From: Methanomassiliicoccus sp.
Lineage (GTDB): Archaea; Thermoplasmatota; Thermoplasmata; Methanomassiliicoccales; JACIVX01
DNA length: 5,497 nt
NCBI GenBank assembly: GCA_020725985.1
Contig: DYTM01000029.1
Coordinates: forward strand, 1 to 5,497
Direction of reading: 5' to 3'
Below are positions 1 through 5,497 of this stretch, in pieces (the stretch's first letter is position 1; every line of letters starts with the position of its first letter). The translations under genes and the position numbers were made by a program. Under the pieces are notes generated by a model. It worked only from the letters and a program-made list of their open reading frames with translations. It made no database searches and had not been told where the DNA came from.

Positions 1-608
1 TTCGTGAGGAGTTTGGGGCCAAGGTGAGGGATGTGAGCATTCCCTCGCTCAGGTTCGCCCTTCCAGCGTACTACATTCTCGCGACCTCCGAGGCCTCGAC
101 CAACCTCGCGCGGTATTGCGGGATGAGGTTCGGCGTTCTGGAGGAGGATGTCGACAAACACTTCAACGACTTCTTCTCGGCGATCAGATCGTCCCACTTC
201 GGCAAGGAGGCGAAGAGGAGGATCCTCCTCGGCACCTACTCAAGAATGGTCGGCTTCAGGGATCGATACTACATGAAGGCTCTGTCGGTCAGGCAGGCCA
301 TCATCGAAGAGTACATGAGAGTCCTCAAGGGCTTCGATCTCATCCTCACCCCGACGATGCCCTTCATCGCCCCGAGGTTCTCCGAGATTGAGAAGATGCG
401 GCTGCTGGACATGTACAGAGCGGACTTCCTGACCGTCCCGCCGAACCTGGCGGGCCTTCCTCACATCTCGATTCCCTGCGGATACTCATCCTCGATGCCG
501 ATAGGAATGCAGGCGGTGGCGAAGCATTGGGACGAGGGGCGCCTCATCTCCCTGGCCGAGCGCTGGGAGGGTGGGTTCGAATACGCATTTCCGGAGGTGA
601 GGGTGTGA
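1..608 (+). CDS. gatA: Glu/Asp-tRNA amidotransferase subunit A, C-terminal part (5' end outside window)
   Basis: This is the last ~201 codons of GatA, the amidase-signature subunit that releases ammonia from glutamine (or asparagine) for GatB to amidate Glu-tRNA(Gln) or Asp-tRNA(Asn) in the cytoplasm. The frame is open from base 3, so the gene begins upstream and the GTG at 24 is an internal Val codon. Family landmarks are visible: the ALPAYYI and SEASTNLARY stretch (about 57-113), the LTPTMP motif (about 346-363), NLAGLP (444-461) followed by a short ISIPCG segment, and MPIGMQ (495-512). The catalytic Lys-Ser-Ser triad and Gly/Ser-rich amidase signature lie in the missing N-terminal part and cannot be checked. 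The TGA stop (606-608) overlaps the gatB GTG start, indicating one transcript and coupled translation. No gatC is visible; it may lie upstream. Confidence 0.95.
   Translation, partial: REEFGAKVRDVSIPSLRFALPAYYILATSEASTNLARYCGMRFGVLEEDVDKHFNDFFSAIRSSHFGKEAKRRILLGTYSRMVGFRDRYYMKALSVRQAIIEEYMRVLKGFDLILTPTMPFIAPRFSEIEKMRLLDMYRADFLTVPPNLAGLPHISIPCGYSSSMPIGMQAVAKHWDEGRLISLAERWEGGFEYAFPEVRV
593..600 (+). promoter_or_regulatory. Strong Shine-Dalgarno that fixes the gatB start
   Basis: GGAGGTGA is a full match to the usual 16S rRNA 3'-end anti-Shine-Dalgarno. It lies four bases before GTG 605, inside the last codons of gatA. It supports GTG 605 over the in-frame upstream TTG at 527, and it suggests that gatB is reinitiated as ribosomes finish gatA. 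Confidence 0.8.
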
Positions 609-1957
609 AGATAGGGCTCGAGATTCATCTTCAGTTGCCGACATCATCAAAGCTCTTCTGCTCCTGCAGCACCTCCGCGAACGAGCCCAACGATTCCATA
701 TGTCCCATCTGCCTCGGTTTCCCTGGCTCACGGCCAAGACTGAACCGCAAGGCCCTTCAGATGTGCCTCCTGATTACGAAGTTCGTTGGGTGCAGCATTC
801 CGGACGAGACGTGGTTCTCGAGGAAGACCTATTTTTATCCAGACCTTCCTAAGAATTTCCAGATAACGCAATACGATACCCCGATCGGCAGGGATGGAAG
901 GGTGAGAACGGGCGGGAAGGATATCAGGATCACCAGGGTCCACCTGGAGGAGGATCCCGGCAAGGTCAAGAGGGTCGGGAAGGCTGGCGAGGAGGTCTCC
1001 CTCATCGACTACAACCGGAGCGGAATACCCCTCGTCGAAATCGTCACTGCTCCTGACCTCGCCTCGCCCGAGGAGGCGAGGGAATTCACCTCTGACCTCC
1101 TCCTCGAACTCAGACATCTCGTCGGCATGTCCGACAGGGACGAGCAGAACGTGAGAGTCGATGCGAACGTGTCGGTGGGCGAAGAGAGGGTGGAAATCAA
1201 GAACATACTTGGCCTGAAGAATCTCGAAAGGGGGCTCGCCTCAGAGGTCGTCCGGCAGACGAAGATGCTGAAGGCTGGAAAGGTCGTCGTCAGGGAGACG
1301 AGGAGGTTTGATGAGGAGCGCAAGGTCACACTTCCTTCCAGAGAGAAGGAATTTGAGGAGGACTACGGCTACATCGCTGAGCCGGACCTTGGCGTCTTTC
1401 GCATAGGGAAGATGGCCGCGGCGATCGTCGTTCCGGAGACACCGATCAGACGGGCGAGTAGGATGGCTGAGGCCTATGGAATTGGCATCGATGCAGCGAG
1501 ACAGATCGTGCTCACATCGAAGACCCTCGCTGACCTCTTCGAGCGTTTGTGCTCGAACCTCCCCCCGATTGAGGTGATCCCTTGGGTTCTCGGACCTCTC
1601 TCCTCGAACTGGACTCTGCTCGAGAAAAGGCTGGATGAGGAGCTTCGGGACAAGATAGGACGGATCATCGAGGAGGCCTCGAAAGGCGCGATCACCAAAG
1701 GAGAGGGGAGAAGAAGGCTCACTGCAATGGTGAAGGGGGAGGAAGTGCAGGACTCCGGAGTCGGAGAGGGCGAATCCGAACTCACCTCCATCGTTGTCGC
1801 TTATCTCGACGAGAACCCTTCGATAGTCTCAGATTTTCGGGAGAACAGGAGGGCGGCGAACTCGGTCATCGGACACGTGATGAGGACAACGAAGGGACGG
1901 TTCTCGGCGGCCGAGATCCTTGAGGCCGTTACCAGGGAGATGCAGGGGAGACTCTGA
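605..1957 (+). CDS. gatB: Glu/Asp-tRNA amidotransferase subunit B
   Basis: GatB is the tRNA-binding kinase/transamidase subunit of GatCAB: it phosphorylates the side-chain carboxyl of misacylated tRNA and amidates it with ammonia channelled from GatA. The protein is 450 residues, within or slightly below family length. It opens with the family hallmark GLEIHLQL (residues 4-11). Next come four cysteines C19, C21, C33 and C36 (CxC...CxxC), the zinc-binding pattern of many GatB proteins; then RKTYFYPDLPKNFQITQYD (73-91), HLEED (113-117), DYNRSGIPLVEIV (135-147) and VDANVSV (185-191). Residues from about 275 on correspond to the helical and YqeY-like tail that grips tRNA. One usually invariant stretch, DYRYFPEPDL, reads DYGYIAEPDL here (253-262). 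The GTG start is chosen from the strong Shine-Dalgarno and the 4-base overlap with gatA. The stop lies six bases from that of convergent aspS. Confidence 0.96.
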   Translation: MKIGLEIHLQLPTSSKLFCSCSTSANEPNDSICPICLGFPGSRPRLNRKALQMCLLITKFVGCSIPDETWFSRKTYFYPDLPKNFQITQYDTPIGRDGRVRTGGKDIRITRVHLEEDPGKVKRVGKAGEEVSLIDYNRSGIPLVEIVTAPDLASPEEAREFTSDLLLELRHLVGMSDRDEQNVRVDANVSVGEERVEIKNILGLKNLERGLASEVVRQTKMLKAGKVVVRETRRFDEERKVTLPSREKEFEEDYGYIAEPDLGVFRIGKMAAAIVVPETPIRRASRMAEAYGIGIDAARQIVLTSKTLADLFERLCSNLPPIEVIPWVLGPLSSNWTLLEKRLDEELRDKIGRIIEEASKGAITKGEGRRRLTAMVKGEEVQDSGVGEGESELTSIVVAYLDENPSIVSDFRENRRAANSVIGHVMRTTKGRFSAAEILEAVTREMQGRL

Positions 1958-1963
1958 TCGTCC

Positions 1964-3811
<1,848 letters not shown>

Positions 3812-3820
3812 CGGAAAGGT

Positions 3821-3826
3821 ACCTCT
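3821..3826 (-). promoter_or_regulatory. Ribosome binding site of aspS
   Basis: On the - strand AGAGGT lies nine bases before ATG 3811. The spacing is slightly long but usable, and it supports the chosen start. Confidence 0.55.
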
Positions 3827-3867
3827 GGAGGACTAGTCTGCGTATCTCCGTCGTAATGAACGGACAC

Positions 3868-3875
3868 ATATTAAA
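3868..3875 (-). promoter_or_regulatory. TATA box of aspS
   Basis: On the - strand the A/T-rich block reads TTTAATAT within a longer GTTTAATATGT. By archaeal spacing, transcription would start about 25 bases downstream, near 3846-3848, giving a leader of about 35 bases that contains the AGAGGT site. The block also reads as ATATTAAA on the + strand, so it might fire in both directions. No mapped start supports this; it is pattern-based. Confidence 0.5.
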
Positions 3876-3927
3876 CATTTTGCTCTATGGCCGGCATGCA
3901 TTCTAACGATTCACTCAGCTTCGTGGA

Positions 3928-3975
3928 GGCAACATGGCAATGTGTCACAAAAAAGGCCAACATCATGACAATGTG
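3928..3975 (+). repeat. Imperfect direct repeat in the lrp-aspS gap
   Basis: GGCAACATGGCAATGTG (3928-3944) recurs as a longer copy at 3955-3975, which differs by two insertions (C and CAT) and one substitution. Each copy contains ACAT and ATGT half-sites facing each other, with spacers of 4 and 7 bases. The repeat lies about 55-105 bases upstream of the aspS TATA box. It could be a pair of regulator sites, or simply the coding sequence of the small ORF that overlaps it. Function unknown. Confidence 0.4.
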
Positions 3976-4008
3976 AGGAACTGCAGGAGGAATGCCGTCC
4001 TTCTATGA
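3934..4008 (+). CDS. Possible 24-residue Cys/His-rich microprotein (doubtful)
   Basis: A short reading frame from ATG 3934 (or ATG 3940) to TGA 4006 encodes 24 residues beginning MAMCHKKGQHH, with Cys4, His5, His10, His11 and Cys17 and an Arg-rich CRRNAVLL end. GGAGG (3925-3929) lies 4 bases before the first ATG and 10 before the second, and the reversible A/T block at 3868-3875 could serve as its TATA box. I do not recognise a family. The Cys/His pattern could bind a metal, but a frame this short can arise by chance. It overlaps the imperfect repeat and runs antisense to the putative 3' end of the lrp transcript. Confidence 0.2.
   Translation: MAMCHKKGQHHDNVRNCRRNAVLL
3949..3954 (-). terminator. 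Oligo-T stretch, candidate terminator for lrp
   Basis: On the - strand, 99 bases after the lrp stop codon, GGCC is followed by six T residues. Archaeal RNA polymerase commonly terminates at such T tracts without a strong hairpin. If used, it would separate the lrp transcript from the aspS promoter downstream. There is no stable stem before it, so confidence is limited. Confidence 0.35.
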
Positions 4009-4053
4009 CTGCCTCCGATGGGGCTTGGTAGAACACTGATGGGCCTCAACCAT

Positions 4054-4527
4054 TTAGGATTCGAATGACTTCTGGGGGCTAAGTAGATCTGGAAGGAACT
4101 GATACGGGTCCTTGATCACGTTGAGGACGACATAGGTGTTAGTCTTCTTCACTCCAGGCGTCTGGAGCATGTGCTTGACGACTCCGCTGAACTCCTCCCT
4201 GTTCTTGCACGCCACCCAGGCAATCGAATCGCATTCCCCGGTGACGTCGAACACAGCGACGACATTCCTGATCTCTCTGATCCGCCGCTGGACCTCGAGC
4301 AGATCCCCCTCGACGTAGACATGAACGATCGCCATGAACTCGTATCCGAGCTTGAGATAGTCGACGTTCGCTCTGTATCCCTTGATTATGCCCTTTTCCT
4401 CGAGGTTCTTGACTCTCTGCATAAGGGTTGTGGGATGGATTCCAAGGCGTTTCGCGATCTGACGATATGACCCCTGACTCGACCGGCAGAGCTCCTCGAT
4501 TATTCTTTTGTCGAGATCGTCAAGCAT
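4054..4527 (-). CDS. Lrp/AsnC family transcriptional regulator
   Basis: A 157-residue protein with the two-part layout of Lrp/AsnC regulators, which bind DNA as dimers or larger oligomers and sense amino acids. The N-terminal winged helix-turn-helix spans about residues 4-50, opening with LDDLDKRII and containing YRQIAKRLGI (21-30) and the recognition helix HPTTLMQRVKNLEEKGII (31-48). The C-terminal RAM/effector domain spans about 62-140, with the family's G-x-x-D turn TGECD (96-100) and PGVKKTNTYVVL (124-135). The length matches the family. ATG 4527 fits the standard N-terminus and is preceded by GGTGG. The gene is transcribed alone toward aspS, with a 242-base gap, and divergently from the editing gene. 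The ligand and targets cannot be read from sequence; autoregulation is common in this family. The last ~15 residues are an unconserved tail. Confidence 0.93.
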   Translation of the reverse strand: MLDDLDKRIIEELCRSSQGSYRQIAKRLGIHPTTLMQRVKNLEEKGIIKGYRANVDYLKLGYEFMAIVHVYVEGDLLEVQRRIREIRNVVAVFDVTGECDSIAWVACKNREEFSGVVKHMLQTPGVKKTNTYVVLNVIKDPYQFLPDLLSPQKSFES

Positions 4528-4530
4528 TTT

Positions 4531-4575
4531 CCCACCAAATGTACTCGAATCGTCCGTTGGCGATATAAACGCCCA
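4531..4575 (-). promoter_or_regulatory. lrp promoter with TATA-spanning dyad and short leader
   Basis: On the - strand a TATA box TTTATATCG (4569 to 4561) sits about 25 bases before a predicted start near 4540. GGTGGG (4536 to 4531) then lies three bases before ATG 4527. The TATA box is the spacer of a near-perfect dyad, TTGGCG (4557-4562) and CGCCCA (4570-4575), with one mismatch in six pairs. Such a site could be an autoregulatory operator, where Lrp binding would block TBP. Elsewhere in 4576-4717 I see A/T-rich sequence but no further clear element except the TATA-like box ahead of the editing gene. Confidence 0.5.
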
Positions 4576-4684
4576 TTGACTATCTCACTATATTTCATTT
4601 TGCATATTGCTTCGAAGATTTTATTGTGTGTCATGTCCAGTAGATTCGGCAGACTTGATGGGATCCCCTGAGGGAAGCCAGCAA

Positions 4685-4692
4685 GGTTTATC
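4685..4692 (+). promoter_or_regulatory. TATA-like box of the alanyl-tRNA editing gene
   Basis: GGTTTATC is centred about 29 bases before ATG 4718. That spacing would place the transcript start at or a few bases before the ATG, giving a leaderless or nearly leaderless message. This fits the lack of a usable ribosome binding site: GGGAGG (4712-4717) touches the ATG with no spacer. Confidence 0.4.
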
Positions 4693-4717
4693 ATGCGGCG
4701 CGTTGTTCAATGGGAGG

Positions 4718-5257
4718 ATGACCCGCCTACTCTTCGATTCCGATCCTTATCTGGTCTCATTCGAGTCTGTGGTGGAGAGGCTCGCAGGTGAGTGGGTGTT
4801 TCTGGAAGAGAGCGCGTTCTTTCCCGGGGGAGGAGGACAGGAGGCGGACCGAGGGACTATCGAGAGTCTCCAGGTGACTGAGATCCGCCTGGAGAATGGC
4901 GACATCGCCCACAGGACACCGACACACACCTTCAGAGTCGGTCAAAGGGTGAAATGCGCCATCGACTGGGGCCGCAGGAACGATCTCATGAAGGGGCACA
5001 CGGCTGAGCATCTGCTTTTCTCAGCGATTGGCAAACTTGCCCCGGAGAGCGAGTTGGTCAAGATTGTCATATCGCCTGAGAAGAAGAGCTTCGTCATCAA
5101 GGGCTCTGTCGGATGGCCTTTGCTTTCTGAAGCCCAGAGGATCGCAAACGATGCCATACTGCAGGGCCTTCCCACGACGGAGCTGAAAGTGGGGAGAGAG
5201 GATCCTATTCTCAAGGCGGCACGCTCGACAGGATTCATGGAGATATGCTCAGGATAG
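4718..5257 (+). CDS. Alanyl-tRNA editing protein (AlaX-like), N-terminal part, frame ends early
   Basis: This frame encodes 179 residues of a stand-alone AlaRS-like editing protein, which hydrolyses Ser- or Gly-mischarged tRNA(Ala) in trans. The beta-barrel start is typical: residues 1-46 include SAFFPGGGGQEADRG (32-46) with the conserved Gly-rich loop and Gln41. The editing core has the zinc motif HTAEH (His94, His98) in KGHTAEHLLFSA. The frame then stops at TAG 5255, before the second zinc motif, which continues in the next frame (CAGLH at 5287-5301). This is therefore one gene with a frameshift, or a natural split. ATG 4718 is chosen because family similarity begins there; an in-frame ATG at 4607 would add 37 residues with no family resemblance. 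It is divergent from lrp, so Lrp control is possible. Confidence 0.85.
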   Translation: MTRLLFDSDPYLVSFESVVERLAGEWVFLEESAFFPGGGGQEADRGTIESLQVTEIRLENGDIAHRTPTHTFRVGQRVKCAIDWGRRNDLMKGHTAEHLLFSAIGKLAPESELVKIVISPEKKSFVIKGSVGWPLLSEAQRIANDAILQGLPTTELKVGREDPILKAARSTGFMEICSG

Positions 5258-5497
5258 TGAGAATCGGGGAGATAGACACAGCCGCCTGCGCGGGGCTGCA
5301 CGTGAGGAACACGAAGGAGATTGAGGTCATCCTCATCACCAAATTATCCTCGGCCAGACCCGCTGGTGACCTGGAGATAGAATTCGAGATCGGAACGAGA
5401 GCGATGTCGGATATGCTTGAACTGGCCTCCTACGCACTCCATGCGTCCGAGATTCTGAGATCTCATCCTCGGGACCTGGTGAGTGCCCTCGTCAATC
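5245..5497 (+). CDS. Alanyl-tRNA editing protein, C-terminal part in a shifted frame (runs off window)
   Basis: Continuation of the editing protein in a different frame, open to the window end (84 codons from ATG 5245). It reads MLRIVRIGEIDTAACAGLHV, matching the AlaRS/AlaX strand that carries the second zinc motif. CAGLH (5287-5301) replaces the usual CGGTH, keeping the Cys and His ligands. It continues through VRNTKEIE, a SSARPAGDLEIEFEIG segment like the end of the editing domain, and a helical ASYALHASEILRSHPRDLVSALV like the linker before a DHHA1 domain in long AlaX proteins and AlaRS. Similarity extends a few residues upstream of ATG 5245 (IHGD in this frame), so a frameshift within one gene fits better than an independent start. 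Loss of one base, or gain of two, between about 5222 and 5240 would explain it. The DHHA1 domain, if any, is beyond the window. Confidence 0.75.
   Translation, partial: MLRIVRIGEIDTAACAGLHVRNTKEIEVILITKLSSARPAGDLEIEFEIGTRAMSDMLELASYALHASEILRSHPRDLVSALVN

Noticed and set aside
527..604. Longer gatB from TTG 527
   Set aside because: The extra 26 residues do not resemble GatB and overlap gatA extensively, while GTG 605 has a perfect Shine-Dalgarno and gives the family N-terminus.
24..608. gatA starting at GTG 24
   Set aside because: The frame is open upstream to the window edge and codes typical GatA sequence there (EEFGAKVRDVSIP), so GTG 24 is an internal Val codon.
3874..3969. 31-codon - strand frame in the lrp-aspS gap
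   Set aside because: It has no ribosome binding site, contains the oligo-T tract, runs into the aspS TATA box, and shows no recognisable motif.
3958..4045. C/D-box guide RNA in the lrp-aspS gap (ATGATG and CTGATGG-like sequences)
   Set aside because: No proper RUGAUGA box is paired with a CUGA box at usable spacing and flanked by a terminal stem.
4059..4069. tRNA T-loop-like GGATTCGAATG
   Set aside because: It lies in the final codons of the lrp gene, and no acceptor, D or anticodon arms can be folded around it.
4607..4717. Longer start of the editing protein at ATG 4607
   Set aside because: The 37 added residues show no family resemblance, and the stretch contains promoter-like sequence for both flanking genes.

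Overview
The window reads as an archaeal chromosome segment, most likely euryarchaeal; a Thermoplasmata-like lineage is a guess. The reasons are TATA-type promoter boxes (TTTAATAT, TTTATATC, GGTTTATC) about 25-30 nt ahead of expected transcript starts, an archaeal-style Lrp/AsnC regulator, a GatAB pair and a stand-alone alanyl-tRNA editing protein. No 16S or other phylogenetic marker is present, so the assignment is inference. Most of the sequence is protein-coding. I see no tRNA, rRNA, CRISPR array, insertion sequence or phage gene.

Layout: (1) bases 1-608, + strand, the 3' part of gatA, joined by a 4-base GTGA overlap to (2) gatB (605-1957). Six bases later, tail to tail on the - strand, lies (3) aspS (1964-3811), a full-length aspartyl-tRNA synthetase of bacterial type with a GAD insertion. 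(4) A 242-base gap (3812-4053) holds the aspS leader and promoter, an oligo-T stretch suited to ending the upstream lrp transcript, an imperfect direct repeat and a doubtful 24-codon Cys/His ORF. (5) An Lrp/AsnC regulator (4054-4527, - strand) is followed by a 190-base divergent intergenic region. (6) On the + strand, an AlaX-like alanyl-tRNA editing gene starts at 4718. It is broken by a frameshift near 5222-5257 and runs off the window end.

The unifying theme is aminoacyl-tRNA quality. GatAB are two subunits of the GatCAB amidotransferase, which converts Asp-tRNA(Asn) or Glu-tRNA(Gln) to the amidated form (gatC is not visible). The adjacent AspRS carries His31 and Gly89, which align with the residues (His31, Gly82 in Pseudomonas aeruginosa numbering, from memory) linked to non-discriminating AspRS, the type that supplies Asp-tRNA(Asn). 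The editing protein would clear mischarged tRNA(Ala). The Lrp-type regulator could control itself and perhaps the divergent editing gene.

I found no clearly new multi-gene system. The points most worth following are the bacterial-type, apparently non-discriminating AspRS beside gatAB, the frameshift splitting the zinc site of the editing protein, and a dyad centred on the lrp TATA box.
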